Shown piece after piece: positions 25,578-34,761 of a stretch of 62,175 nucleotides of DNA. Location: the NCBI GenBank assembly GCA_937923945.1, contig CALDWC010000174.1, positions 1 to 62,175 on the forward strand, written 5' to 3'. A program made the position numbers and the translations under genes. The stretch comes from an uncultured Treponema sp. Lineage in GTDB: Bacteria > Spirochaetota > Spirochaetia > Treponematales > Treponemataceae. The number at the start of each line of letters is the position of its first letter. The stretch's first letter is position 1. Under the pieces are notes generated by a model. The model searched no databases. It saw only the letters and a program-made list of their open reading frames with translations, and was not told the origin of the DNA.

Positions 25578-28151
25578 ATGTCAAAGTATAATTTTACGCA
25601 AATTGAAAAAAAGTGGCAGCAATATTGGGATGAGTATCGATTATTTCAAGTTACTGAAGATGCCCGTTTTCCGAAAGAAAAAAGACGTTATGTGCTGGAT
25701 ATGTTTCCCTATCCGTCAGGCGCGGGGCTTCACGTCGGACACTTGGAAGGCTATACGGCAACCGATATTTATTCCCGTTTTTTGCGGATGCGCGGCTACA
25801 ATGTGCTGCACCCGATGGGCTTTGATGCGTTCGGACTTCCTGCGGAAAATTATGCGATAAAAACAGGAACGCATCCGCGTGCTATTACGAAAAAAAACAT
25901 AGCGCGTTTTAAAGAGCAGCTGCATGCGATGGGCTACAGCTATGATTATGAGCGGGAAATTCAAACCTGCGATGCGGATTATTATAAATGGACGCAGTTG
26001 ATTTTTTTACGCCTTTTTAAAAAAGGATTGGCGTATGAAAAAGAAGCACCGATTAACTGGTGTCCTTCGTGTAAAACGGGGCTTGCAAACGAAGAAGTAA
26101 AGGAAGGAAAGTGCGAACGCTGCGGCGCTCCGGTGGAGCGGAAAAATTTACGCCAGTGGATGTTAAAAATTACCGCGTATGCGGAAAAATTATTAATAGG
26201 GCTGGATGATTTGGACTGGCCGGAATCCATCAAAACGATGCAGCGGAACTGGATCGGAAAAAGCGAAGGCGCGGAAGTTATCTTTACAGTGCTTGACGCT
26301 GCCGGAAACGAAACGCCCGATACGATTACCGTGTATACCACCCGTCCCGACACACTTTTCGGGGCATCCTATATCAGCCTTGCGCCGGAGCATACCTTAG
26401 TTCCAAAAATTACAACGCCCGCTCAAAAAGAAAGCATTGAAGCGTATATTCGAGAAAGCGCTTTAAAAAGCGATTTACAACGAACCGAGCTTTCAAAGGA
26501 AAAAACGGGCGTTTTCACCGGAAGTTATGCAAAAAATCCGATTAACGGCGAAAAACTTCCGATTTGGATTTCGGACTATATTTTAGCGTCCTACGGAACG
26601 GGGGCGATTATGGCAGTTCCTGCTCATGACGAGCGGGACTGGGAATTTGCAAAAAAATTTCATTTGCCGATTAAAACCGTTGTAGTCAATCAAGCCGACT
26701 ATGAAGCGGGAACTGATTTTTCAAAAGAGCCGGAAACCTGTATGGCGGCTGACGGCGTTTGTGTTAATTCGGGAGCGTTTTCCGGGTTACCGACAGCGGA
26801 AGCGAAAAAGAATATTACCGCCGTACTTGAAAAACAAGGTGCCGGAAAACCGACTGTCAATTACAAGTTGCGGGATTGGGTATTCAGTAGGCAGCGTTAC
26901 TGGGGGGAGCCGATACCGATTGTGCATTGTCCGCACTGCGGTGCCGTGCCGGTGCCTGAACGCGAATTGCCGCTCACGCTGCCGGAAGTTGAAAAGTACG
27001 AACCGTCCGGCACGGGTGAAAGCCCGCTCAGTGCAATCGAAACTTGGGTGAATACCACCTGTCCGGTGTGCGGCGCAAAAGCAAAACGGGAAACCAACAC
27101 AATGCCGCAGTGGGCGGGCAGCTGCTGGTATTATTTACGGTATCTCGACCCGCATAATGATAAGGCTTTTGTCGCGCCCGAAAAAGAACAATACTGGATG
27201 CCGGTTGATCTTTATGTGGGAGGAGCGGAACATGCGGTGCTGCACCTCCTGTATGCACGCTTTTGGCACCGGTTTTTATTTGATGAAGGCTTACTTTCTA
27301 CACCGGAACCGTTTCAGCGGCTTATCAATCAGGGACTCATTACTTCATTCGGCTATATGCGTGCCAATAAAAGTTTAGTTCCGGTTGACATGGTAAAAAG
27401 AATAGGCGATAACGCCTTTGAAGAAATCGGTACCGGTGAAAAATTAACGCAAATTGTTACGAAAATGTCAAAGAGTTTGAAAAATGTTGTATCTCCCGAC
27501 GGTCCGATTGCCGATTACGGTGCCGACGCCTGCCGTTTATACGTGATGTTTATGGGACCGCTTCAGATGTCAAAACCGTGGAATACGCAAGGACTTATCG
27601 GGGTGTATCGCTTTTTGGAAAAAGTGTGGGCACTCTGCGACAAGGAAATTATCGAAACGCCTGAAAATGATGTTTCAACGGCGGAGTTGAAAAAAATTGC
27701 GCAAGTTACCGCAAAGACGGTTAAAGCCGTGACCGAGCAAACTGCGAGTTTGGACTTTAACACGGCAATCAGCCAAATGATGATCTTTGTCAACGAAGTA
27801 GGAAGGGGGAAAAAAATACCGCACTATGTGTTGAAAAATTTTATTCTCTGCCTTGCGCCTTACGCACCGCACCTTGCCGAAGAATTGTACGAAAAAATCG
27901 GCGAAAAGCCTTCCGTGCTGCAGGCTGCATGGCCGGCTTACGAGGAAAAACTTTGCGTTGACAGCAGCGTCACGATTGCCGTGCAAATCAACGGAAAACT
28001 ACGGGCAAAGTTTGACGCGGAACTGAATACGGCAAAAGATACCCTTGAAAAAACGGCTCTTGCAGATAAAACCGTCCAAAAGTGGATTGCCGGCAAGCCG
28101 ATCAAAAAAATCATTGTCGTTCCCAACAAAATCGTCAACATCGTGATATAG
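25578..28151 (+). CDS. leuS: Leucyl-tRNA synthetase
   Basis: Class I synthetase charging tRNA-Leu, 857 residues, normal bacterial length. HIGH motif in YPSGAGLHVGHLEGY (about residue 45), KMSKS in VTKMSKSLKNVVSPDG (about 635). Zinc-binding Cys pairs are CPSCKTG/CERCGAP and CPHCGAV/CPVCGAK. The CP1 editing domain is present (TTRPDTLFGASY, AVPAHDERDWEFA with the editing Asp). ATG at 25578 chosen because GAGGTG lies 6 nt upstream; the frame's earlier GTG is part of that RBS. Monocistronic, convergent with the TPR/Mrr-like gene. Confidence 0.97.
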   Translation: MSKYNFTQIEKKWQQYWDEYRLFQVTEDARFPKEKRRYVLDMFPYPSGAGLHVGHLEGYTATDIYSRFLRMRGYNVLHPMGFDAFGLPAENYAIKTGTHPRAITKKNIARFKEQLHAMGYSYDYEREIQTCDADYYKWTQLIFLRLFKKGLAYEKEAPINWCPSCKTGLANEEVKEGKCERCGAPVERKNLRQWMLKITAYAEKLLIGLDDLDWPESIKTMQRNWIGKSEGAEVIFTVLDAAGNETPDTITVYTTRPDTLFGASYISLAPEHTLVPKITTPAQKESIEAYIRESALKSDLQRTELSKEKTGVFTGSYAKNPINGEKLPIWISDYILASYGTGAIMAVPAHDERDWEFAKKFHLPIKTVVVNQADYEAGTDFSKEPETCMAADGVCVNSGAFSGLPTAEAKKNITAVLEKQGAGKPTVNYKLRDWVFSRQRYWGEPIPIVHCPHCGAVPVPERELPLTLPEVEKYEPSGTGESPLSAIETWVNTTCPVCGAKAKRETNTMPQWAGSCWYYLRYLDPHNDKAFVAPEKEQYWMPVDLYVGGAEHAVLHLLYARFWHRFLFDEGLLSTPEPFQRLINQGLITSFGYMRANKSLVPVDMVKRIGDNAFEEIGTGEKLTQIVTKMSKSLKNVVSPDGPIADYGADACRLYVMFMGPLQMSKPWNTQGLIGVYRFLEKVWALCDKEIIETPENDVSTAELKKIAQVTAKTVKAVTEQTASLDFNTAISQMMIFVNEVGRGKKIPHYVLKNFILCLAPYAPHLAEELYEKIGEKPSVLQAAWPAYEEKLCVDSSVTIAVQINGKLRAKFDAELNTAKDTLEKTALADKTVQKWIAGKPIKKIIVVPNKIVNIVI

Positions 28152-28198
28152 CGAGTGATTTTTTATAACGGTTTCCATATAATGCGTTGTGAAACCGT

Positions 28199-29542
28199 TT
28201 ATAAAAGCGCTTCCAACTTCCGCTTGTCATACAGTTCAAAGGGACGGCTTTCGGCAAATTTGAGAGCACTGGCGGTGAATCCCGCTTGCGTGAATACATA
28301 AATTTTATCTATGCCGTCCTTTTTCATTTTATCGTGGCAATTCTGCATAAACTCGAATCCGAGTACGTTATCACCGCGGTAAAAATAGAGGCGGTACGTT
28401 CGCGTTCGAACATTCCGCCATTGTTTCGTATCGCGAGTTTTTGCGGTGAGTAAAACGCCGTCCGGTATCGGCTCCGCTACCGTAACATCAAAGTTCAACT
28501 TTTTATCGGTAATCTCCGTCACAAAGCGGGTAAAGTCTTCATTGGTGCTGGTTAGATATTCTTTCATTGCATCGTTATGCGCAAGATCGGCGTAATCCGC
28601 CAATTTTTTTTCAACGTCACGAAACCCCGGTGAAATTTTTTGGATCGCATGCCACTGTTCAATCGCTTTATCGAGCTTGCGGTCTTTTTCATAGCAAGCC
28701 GCCAATAAATGCCGCGAATAAAGAGCGGCGGTACTTGCCGGTTTACTTATCTCAATTGCGCGGTTAAATTCATACGCCGCTTTGTGGAAATCCTGCGCAT
28801 CAAAATAGCAACGTCCCCGCTCAAAATAGCATTTTTCCCGTAAAGTTTGATTACGGCTCGCTTTGTCAAACGCGGAAAGTGCGGTCGCATAATCTTTTTT
28901 TGCCAGAGCAATTTTTCCCTGATAATACCGCGTCGTGGTATTTTCACCGTCAAGCCGCAATGCCTTTGCAATCAGTTCTTCCGCTTCTTCAAATTCCTGC
29001 TCGCGGTATTTAATTAAACCAAGCGCCGCATAGGCTTCAACGAGTTTTGAATCCCGATCCAATGCCAGCTGATAATACCGTGCCGCCTTGGCGGTGTCAT
29101 TTTTAAATTCAAATATTTGCCCGATTTTAAAAAGCGTGTCGGGATTATTGGGTTGCAATTTCAACAAAAGCGACAGTTCTTCAAAGGCTCTGTCGTAGTA
29201 CTGGAATTTAAATAATAAATTTGATATAATGTTTCTAAATTCTATTTCGGCTGTTATACTTTCAAAGACAGCTGTTTTGCTGACGGTGGAAAATTCCGAT
29301 AGGGCAGCATCGGTATATCCTTCAGCGAGGTATGCTTTTCCTAAAAGGTAGCGTACCTGCCAGTTGCCCGGATTTTTTTGTAGGATGCTTGATGCTTTTT
29401 TGATAAGCGGTTTGTACTTTTTGTTTTTGAGCATCTTGGTAAGTGAAGATATGTCTTTCGGTCCGGTAAATAATTTGAGTGTCGAGAATACGAGAATAAA
29501 GATAATAAAAGTAATAGCTATGAATAATATTACAAGTACCAT
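28199..29542 (-). CDS. Membrane-anchored TPR protein with Mrr-like C-terminal domain
   Basis: 447 residues: one N-terminal membrane helix (MVLVILFIAITFIIFILVF), then seven or more TPR units (residues 45-320, for example DTLFKIGQIFEFKNDTAKAA), then a domain of about 110 residues. This ends YVFTQAGFTASALKFAESRP with FELYDKRKLEALL, resembling the last strand-helix unit of Mrr/restriction-endonuclease-like folds (TTSxFTxxAxxxAexxxIxLidg). Catalytic residues are not obvious, so it may be a non-catalytic version. The ATG at 29542 follows the -10 box by 6 nt. Divergent from the other TPR genes with interlocked promoters. Confidence 0.7.
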   Translation of the reverse strand: MVLVILFIAITFIIFILVFSTLKLFTGPKDISSLTKMLKNKKYKPLIKKASSILQKNPGNWQVRYLLGKAYLAEGYTDAALSEFSTVSKTAVFESITAEIEFRNIISNLLFKFQYYDRAFEELSLLLKLQPNNPDTLFKIGQIFEFKNDTAKAARYYQLALDRDSKLVEAYAALGLIKYREQEFEEAEELIAKALRLDGENTTTRYYQGKIALAKKDYATALSAFDKASRNQTLREKCYFERGRCYFDAQDFHKAAYEFNRAIEISKPASTAALYSRHLLAACYEKDRKLDKAIEQWHAIQKISPGFRDVEKKLADYADLAHNDAMKEYLTSTNEDFTRFVTEITDKKLNFDVTVAEPIPDGVLLTAKTRDTKQWRNVRTRTYRLYFYRGDNVLGFEFMQNCHDKMKKDGIDKIYVFTQAGFTASALKFAESRPFELYDKRKLEALL

Positions 29543-29548
29543 TCTGTT

Positions 29549-29577
29549 ATGATATAAACTTTGAAGGATAATGTCAA
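29549..29577 (-). promoter_or_regulatory. Promoter of the TPR/Mrr-like gene, predicted leaderless
   Basis: Minus strand TTGACA (29572-29577), 17-bp spacer, TATCAT (29549-29554), 6 nt to the ATG at 29542. Overlaps the leader and RBS (GAAGGA) of the divergent gene that starts at 29578. Confidence 0.7.
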
Positions 29578-30279
29578 ATGAAAAAAAGAAAAGTTTTATG
29601 CTGGTACGTTCTGATGTGCTGCAGCCTTTTTGCACAAAATACATCCGAATTTAATAAAGGCATACAATATTTAAAAAACAATATTCCCGAAAAGGCATTA
29701 CCGATTTTTTTTGCGGAAACGGAAAAACCGGACGGAGAGAGAAAAGCGTATCTGTATCTTTCGGTTGCCTGTATCCAAATGCAAAAATACAGCGATGCAA
29801 TTACTTGGCTGAATAAAGGCAAAAACGCCGATCCGACCGATGCGTATCTGTATTCGTACAATTTAGGAAATGCGTACTATATGCAGGGCGCATACGATTT
29901 GGCGTTTGCCGCATACCAACAGGCGACTGCCGAAAATCCGTACTATGCCGCATCTTTTTTGAACAAAGCGAATACGGCAATGCAGCTCGGAAAACAGCAG
30001 GATGCCCTTTCCGGCTATAAAACCTATTTGCAGCTTGAGCCGGCTAGTTATCAGCGTGCTTCAATCGAACGGCTGATCGGGATTTTGCAGGGCGAAGAAG
30101 AAGCGGCACAAGCCGAAGTACTGCGTAAGCAAGCGGAAGAAAAAGCCCGTATTGAACGGGAACAAGCCTTGCTGGATAAAGTAAACGAAGATTTAACTAA
30201 ATCCGATTCTGCAACAACAATTTCTGCAGGTTCGGAAGACACAATAGATTATACTGAGGAGGAAGGATCCCTTGAATGA
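29578..30279 (+). CDS. Exported TPR protein
   Basis: 233 residues with a signal peptide (MKKRKVLCWYVLMCCSLFAQ), four TPR units (residues 25-165, such as SYNLGNAYYMQGAYDLAFAA) and an acidic/lysine coiled-coil tail (EEEAAQAEVLRKQAEEKAR). It resembles treponemal TPR scaffold proteins and BatE in general layout; no enzymatic domain. RBS GAAGGA upstream. The stop overlaps the next gene's start by 8 bp, so the two are coupled. Likely periplasmic; partner unknown. Confidence 0.7.
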   Translation: MKKRKVLCWYVLMCCSLFAQNTSEFNKGIQYLKNNIPEKALPIFFAETEKPDGERKAYLYLSVACIQMQKYSDAITWLNKGKNADPTDAYLYSYNLGNAYYMQGAYDLAFAAYQQATAENPYYAASFLNKANTAMQLGKQQDALSGYKTYLQLEPASYQRASIERLIGILQGEEEAAQAEVLRKQAEEKARIEREQALLDKVNEDLTKSDSATTISAGSEDTIDYTEEEGSLE

Positions 30280-33145
30280 TACGGTAAAATATGTTCTCGT
30301 TGCACTGGGCGGTGCAGCGCTGGCAGTATTGATTTTTTTGTTACTATTGTTCTTTCGTAAAAAAGATACGACGAACACCGTTACACAAACGGAAACTGAA
30401 GTTACATTGAGTGCGGAACAGCAAGCGAAACTCGATAAACAAAAAGCGGAACTTGCACAGATGGAAGCAGAAAAACGCGCCATTGAAGCGGAAATGCAAA
30501 AACAGCGTGAAGAGGCGGAAGCCGAACTAAAACGCCTGGAAGAAGAGCGGCTGCAAAAACAAGCCCAAGCCGCTGCAGAAAAAAAATCGAAAGAGCAAGC
30601 TGAAAAAGCTCGGCTTGCAAAAGAGGCGCAGCGTGCGGAAGCTGAGCGGCTCGCAAAAGAAGCAAAAAAGCGTCAAGAAGAGCTTGAAGCGAAATTAAAA
30701 CAGGCGGAAGAAGCCGAAGCAAAAAAACGGGCTGAATTTGCCGCCGCGGAAGTACGGGCAAAAAAGGAAGCCGCGGAAAGAGCCGCGGCTGAAAAGGCGG
30801 CTCGCGAAAAAGCCGATGTTACCGCGTTGGTTGAATCCGGCAAACGCGAAGCGAAAAAGGGCAATCTTGCAAATGCAAAAGGACAATTCAGTAAAGCCGA
30901 TCGCAAAATGCCGACGGGCGATAAAAACTTCGCCGCCGACCAATATACTCAAATGGCAAATTCGCTTATCGGGCTTGCGGACGCGTCAAGTTCCGCGGAC
31001 ACAAAAGCGGACGCCCTTGCAGAAGCAAAAAAGTATGCCGACAAGGCGCTTGCAAATAACCCGAACAGTGCGGCAGCGCGTCTTGCAAAAAAACAGGCGG
31101 AAGAAAAAGCGGCGGCAGCAAAAGCGCTTGCGAAAAAGCAAGCCGATGAAAAGGCTGCAGCTGAAAAAGCTGCTCGAGAAAAAGCCGACGTTACCGCGTT
31201 GGTTGAAGCCGGCAAACGCGAAGCGAAAAACGGCAATCTTGCAAATGCAAAAGGACAATTCAGCCAAGCCGATCGCAAAATGCCGATGGGCGATAAAAAC
31301 TTCGCCGCCGACCAATATACTCAAATGGCAAATTCGCTTATTGGGCTTGCGGACGCGTCAAATTCCGCGGACACAAAAGCGGACGCCCTTGTGGAAGCGA
31401 GAAAGTATGCCGACAAAGCGCTTGCAAATAACCCGAACAGTGCGGCAGCGCGTCTTGCAAAAAAACAGGTGGAAGAAAAAGCGGCGGTAGCAAAAGCGCT
31501 TGCGCAAAAACAAGCCGATGAAAAGGATGCAGCTGAAAAAGCGGCTCGCGAAAAAGATGCCGCAGATGCGCTTGCAAATCGGCAAACCGGCAACGGAACG
31601 ACTACCGGAACTACCCATGCAGGTGCGGATACAACCGCTGACGGAACCGGCGGCACCAATACGATTGCCGGCGGCGGAACCCCGCCAAGCACGATCGACC
31701 GTGCCGCTTCAACAAAGCAAAAAGAAGCCGTTACCGCATTGGTTGAAGCCGGCGAACGTGCGGCTGAATCCGGTAATCTTGCAAATGCAAAGGGGCAATT
31801 CAGTCAAGCGGACAGCAAAATGCCGGCGGGCGATAAAAATTTTGACGCCGAAGCATATGCCAAAATGGCAAAATCCCTTGCGGCTTTGGCGGGCGCAACC
31901 GACTCCGCGAGTACCAAAGCGGACGCCCTCGCGGAAGCGAATAAGTATGCCGACAAAGCACTCTCAAGTGATCCGAACAGCCCCGCGGCACACCTTGCAA
32001 AGGGCTTAGTGTACTCACAGCAAAAGAACACCCCCAAAGCGATTTCGGAATTGGAACAGGCGGTTTCTCTGGACGGAAACAATTACGAAGCTATAACCGA
32101 GCTTGCAAAAAAATACTATGTCGTCAAGCAGTATGCAAAAGCGAGAAATTTATTTCAAAAAGCGACGGGAATTCGTCCCAATGAACCGGCAACGTGGTAT
32201 AATCTCGGTTTAACGGAGCGTAAACTTAATAATGATGCAAGTGCGAAAAACGCTTTTTCAAAAACACTGCAAATAAACCCCTCGCATATAAAAGCACTTT
32301 TGGAACTTGCCCGCATAGAAAAAAAAGCGGAAAACTATTCCGAAGCAATCAATTGCTATAAAAAAGTACTGGCGTTGGAATCGACTGAAATCAATGCACT
32401 CAAAGAAATCGCCCAAGTGTATGCAACTACCGGCAGTAACGTCAATGCCGAAAAATACTTTTTGAATGCGCTCGCTGCAGGCGACAACGATAGCATTACC
32501 TATTTTAACCTTGCAACGGTGCAGCTGGATATGAGCAAAAATACTGAAGCGCTGCAAAATGCAAAAAAAGCGTACACGCTCAACTCGACGGATAGCCGTT
32601 TTGCCTATACCCACGCATTGGCGCTGGAACAAAACGGACGGATTGCCGAGGCAATCAGCTCTTACAAAGAAGCCGTTGCATTACAGGCAAATTATGTCAA
32701 GCCGAAAATTAACTTGGGACAAATTTATATTTCGCAAGGACAGTATGATGCGGCAGAGACTATCTTAAAAAGTGCGGCTCAAAACGAACCGAACAACTTT
32801 GAAGTCAACACCAATTTGGGAAAAGTGTATGCAATGCGAGGAAACTACCAAGCGGCAATTTCGTATTATACGCGAGCGTGCAACGCCGATCCGAAAAATA
32901 TGACGGCAAAGCAAAACCTTGCGGCAAGCTATGTTTCCGGCGGACAAAAAGACGAAGCCATCTCCGTGTATAAACAGATTGTTGCGGCAGAACCAACCAA
33001 CTGGGATGCCCAATACGAACTCGGAAAATTGTACGTCAGTTTAGGACAAAAAGCGGAAGCGCGCTCAACGCTCGAAAGCATTATTGCAAAAAATCCATCT
33101 TACCGCGAAGCCGCGTCCATCCGCTCTATTTTGAACTCTCTCTAA
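30272..33145 (+). CDS. Large coiled-coil/TPR membrane protein with 372-bp tandem repeats
   Basis: 957 residues starting with TTG after AGGAGGAAGGA. One membrane helix (YVLVALGGAALAVLIFLLLL), a charged Ala/Lys/Glu coiled coil (residues 45-180), then repeats opening ADVTALVExGKREAKxGN. Copies 1 and 2 (30812-31183, 31184-31555) are tandem, 124 codons each and nearly identical; copy 3 (from about 31727) is diverged and set off by a Thr/Gly-rich linker. Residues about 575-957 hold some eleven TPR units (for example ATWYNLGLTERKLNNDASA). Probably a periplasmic scaffold built on the inner membrane. Function unknown. Confidence 0.75.
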   Translation: MNDTVKYVLVALGGAALAVLIFLLLLFFRKKDTTNTVTQTETEVTLSAEQQAKLDKQKAELAQMEAEKRAIEAEMQKQREEAEAELKRLEEERLQKQAQAAAEKKSKEQAEKARLAKEAQRAEAERLAKEAKKRQEELEAKLKQAEEAEAKKRAEFAAAEVRAKKEAAERAAAEKAAREKADVTALVESGKREAKKGNLANAKGQFSKADRKMPTGDKNFAADQYTQMANSLIGLADASSSADTKADALAEAKKYADKALANNPNSAAARLAKKQAEEKAAAAKALAKKQADEKAAAEKAAREKADVTALVEAGKREAKNGNLANAKGQFSQADRKMPMGDKNFAADQYTQMANSLIGLADASNSADTKADALVEARKYADKALANNPNSAAARLAKKQVEEKAAVAKALAQKQADEKDAAEKAAREKDAADALANRQTGNGTTTGTTHAGADTTADGTGGTNTIAGGGTPPSTIDRAASTKQKEAVTALVEAGERAAESGNLANAKGQFSQADSKMPAGDKNFDAEAYAKMAKSLAALAGATDSASTKADALAEANKYADKALSSDPNSPAAHLAKGLVYSQQKNTPKAISELEQAVSLDGNNYEAITELAKKYYVVKQYAKARNLFQKATGIRPNEPATWYNLGLTERKLNNDASAKNAFSKTLQINPSHIKALLELARIEKKAENYSEAINCYKKVLALESTEINALKEIAQVYATTGSNVNAEKYFLNALAAGDNDSITYFNLATVQLDMSKNTEALQNAKKAYTLNSTDSRFAYTHALALEQNGRIAEAISSYKEAVALQANYVKPKINLGQIYISQGQYDAAETILKSAAQNEPNNFEVNTNLGKVYAMRGNYQAAISYYTRACNADPKNMTAKQNLAASYVSGGQKDEAISVYKQIVAAEPTNWDAQYELGKLYVSLGQKAEARSTLESIIAKNPSYREAASIRSILNSL
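30812..31555 (+). repeat. Two tandem 372-bp coding repeats
   Basis: The GCC-GAY-GTT-ACC-GCG start of each unit recurs at 30812 and 31184, exactly 372 bp (124 codons) apart. The units differ at few bases, so they are recent or are kept alike by recombination and may vary in copy number. A third diverged copy begins near 31727. Confidence 0.8.
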
Positions 33146-33156
33146 TTGCACGGTTT

Positions 33157-33185
33157 ACCCTGCCGAATTTTTTTGTCGGCGGGGT
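33157..33185. other. Hairpin after the large TPR gene
   Basis: ACCCTGCCGA (33157-33166) pairs with TCGGCGGGGT (33176-33185) around a T-rich loop. A T-run does not follow the stem, so termination here is uncertain; the better terminator is at 33244. Confidence 0.5.
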
Positions 33186-33243
33186 TTAGACTAATAATCA
33201 AGGGCGTTCTATGCGGCATTCGCTCAATGCCTTGTACGCAATG

Positions 33244-33316
33244 GCCGCACCCCGTATTTCGCAAATCCTTGCGGTAATCCCGACGGAAACGGGGTGCGGC
33301 GTTTTTACTTTTTTTA
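33244..33316 (+). terminator. Terminator of the TPR operon
   Basis: GCCGCACCCCGT (33244-33255) pairs perfectly with ACGGGGTGCGGC (33289-33300); inside the 33-nt loop CGCAA/TTGCG may form a second stem. Followed by GTTTTTACTTTTTTT. About 100 nt after the TPR stop. Confidence 0.75.
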
Positions 33317-33342
33317 TTCTTTTTCCACACTTTTATGTTTTT

Positions 33343-33506
33343 TTAAACTACTTTTTTTGCGTTAAAACACGCTTTCACCATGATGAGTGAAACAACGGAA
33401 AGCGCAATCAGCAGCGTAACGGCAACAATGAATTCCCTGCTTTCAGGGTGCAACGCTTTATCGCCCGGATTCAAAAACACGATTACACCGGGCAGCAGCG
33501 CGACAA
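33343..33506 (-). pseudogene. 3' remnant of a membrane-protein gene
   Basis: The minus strand is open for 54 codons without a start and ends at TAA 33343-33345. It encodes VALLPGVIVFLNPGD, a soluble turn, then a membrane helix (FIVAVTLLIALSVVSLIMV) and a basic tail. Base composition is like the GC-richer core genome, not the AT-rich island to its right. It is cut exactly where MITE copy 5 starts, so the rest was lost when the island or the element arrived. Confidence 0.5.
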
Positions 33507-33592
33507 GGAGACACTGATTATTTCAATCGAGAATTGAGGGTATCTTTCAAAAACTCGGGTTAGATTTTTTAAAAACGACCTTTCAGGCCTCC
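33507..33592 (+). repeat. MITE copy 5, left module only, degenerate
   Basis: Starts GGAGACACTGATTATTTC and keeps the long left hairpin (GAATTGAGGG, CTTTCAAAAACT, TTTCAGGCC), then stops; central and right hairpins are missing. It marks the border between the GC-richer core genome and the AT-rich island. Confidence 0.65.
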
Positions 33593-33747
33593 TAAAAGCC
33601 CTCTATAAGCGCCTGATGGGCGGTTTATTTTGCTAAATAGTTCTTTTTGTTTTTTTGCTTCTCGGTTAGTTTTTCTTTATAAAATAATATATAGTTGACA
33701 TAATAATCTATATAGTATATCTTTTAAAATATCCGTAATATATTTTT

Positions 33748-34752
33748 TCATTTTAAATGTTCTTTACTATATACTAAAAAATCAAACCCTAATTTTCCGC
33801 TAAATTTCGACATTACTTTTGAGTAAAATATAAGTTCTTCGTTAAGCTCTAATATCACCCCTGTTTTTTCTGTAAATAAGTATTTATACCCAATTGCAAA
33901 GTTCATGCCAAATCCACTGAATGCGTTTATTTTCGCCTTATCATACATATCTTTGTAGTGTATTATATCAAGAGTGTATAAAAGACCAAAATCTAAATAA
34001 ACCGAATGTATATCATGTATCGTAAAATAAGTATTCGTAAATAAATTCGTAGTTAATGTATTCAAGTAAGCCGGAATACTATTCTTTTTGCCTACTCCCA
34101 ATAAATAATCTAAATCTAAGCCTACAGAAAAACAAACTTTCGCTTTTCTTGCATATCCAACAATATCAACGGGAATAATTTCAAAACCATTAGTCAATTT
34201 TATAATACCCGTTATATGATTTGCCCATGCTTTATTGGTAAAAAGCCAATAACCTATTCCCGTATGTACATTTATTAATGTAGTAAAAATATCATCTTTT
34301 TCAGGTACATAAAATAGTTCTCTAAATTTTTCAATTATCTTTTCTGAAGAGTTTTCTATAAACTTTTCTCTATCTCCCACTTCATCTTTGTTGTATATTG
34401 TATAAATATTTTTCCGTCCCTCTCCGTCAAAGAGACGAATTTCGCATTCATAAACATATTCCGTCTTTTTAATCCAACCGTATAGTAAGTATGCAATCTT
34501 TGCCCTTTTGCAAAGACTTAAAGCATCGTAACGGGAGCGGACTTCCGTTTTATCATTCGTCTTTTTTATTTCAACTTGTAATAAGCTCTTCTTTTTATTA
34601 AGCTCTTTTACAAACGCTTCTTGAAAATCTTGATCCAAAACATAATCTTCATTTCCGCCGTCGACAAATAAAAACGGGGCTACATAGATTTCTTCAGCTG
34701 CTAACCGTATACTCAAAAGAAACATAATTACCGGCAGTAAAACTTTTTTCAT
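33748..34752 (-). CDS. Exported envelope protein of the island operon, C-terminal barrel-like
   Basis: 334 residues with a signal peptide (MKKVLLPVIMFLLSIRLAAE). Residues 20-140 look like the soluble N-terminal part of FlgO/CsgG-like or TolB-N-like proteins (IYVAPFLFVDGGNED, then IAYLLYGWIKK). From about 160 on, alternating aromatic strands (GIGYWLFTNKAW, NAFSGFGMNFAIGYKYLF) suggest an outer-membrane barrel. AT-rich, unlike neighbouring core genes. Last of three genes with 9-nt and 1-nt gaps. No family firmly recognised. Confidence 0.6.
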   Translation of the reverse strand: MKKVLLPVIMFLLSIRLAAEEIYVAPFLFVDGGNEDYVLDQDFQEAFVKELNKKKSLLQVEIKKTNDKTEVRSRYDALSLCKRAKIAYLLYGWIKKTEYVYECEIRLFDGEGRKNIYTIYNKDEVGDREKFIENSSEKIIEKFRELFYVPEKDDIFTTLINVHTGIGYWLFTNKAWANHITGIIKLTNGFEIIPVDIVGYARKAKVCFSVGLDLDYLLGVGKKNSIPAYLNTLTTNLFTNTYFTIHDIHSVYLDFGLLYTLDIIHYKDMYDKAKINAFSGFGMNFAIGYKYLFTEKTGVILELNEELIFYSKVMSKFSGKLGFDFLVYSKEHLK

Positions 34753-34761
34753 CGGTTTAAT

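Noticed and set aside
28161..28201. Hairpin ATAACGGTTTC/GAAACCGTTTAT between leuS and the TPR/Mrr-like gene as terminator
   Set aside because: A clear stem exists, but neither strand has a T-run after it, so I do not call it a terminator.
30402..31692. Several long leftward frames and an overlapping rightward frame within the TPR repeat gene
   Set aside because: They are frame shadows caused by Ala/Lys/Glu-rich repeats with strong codon bias.
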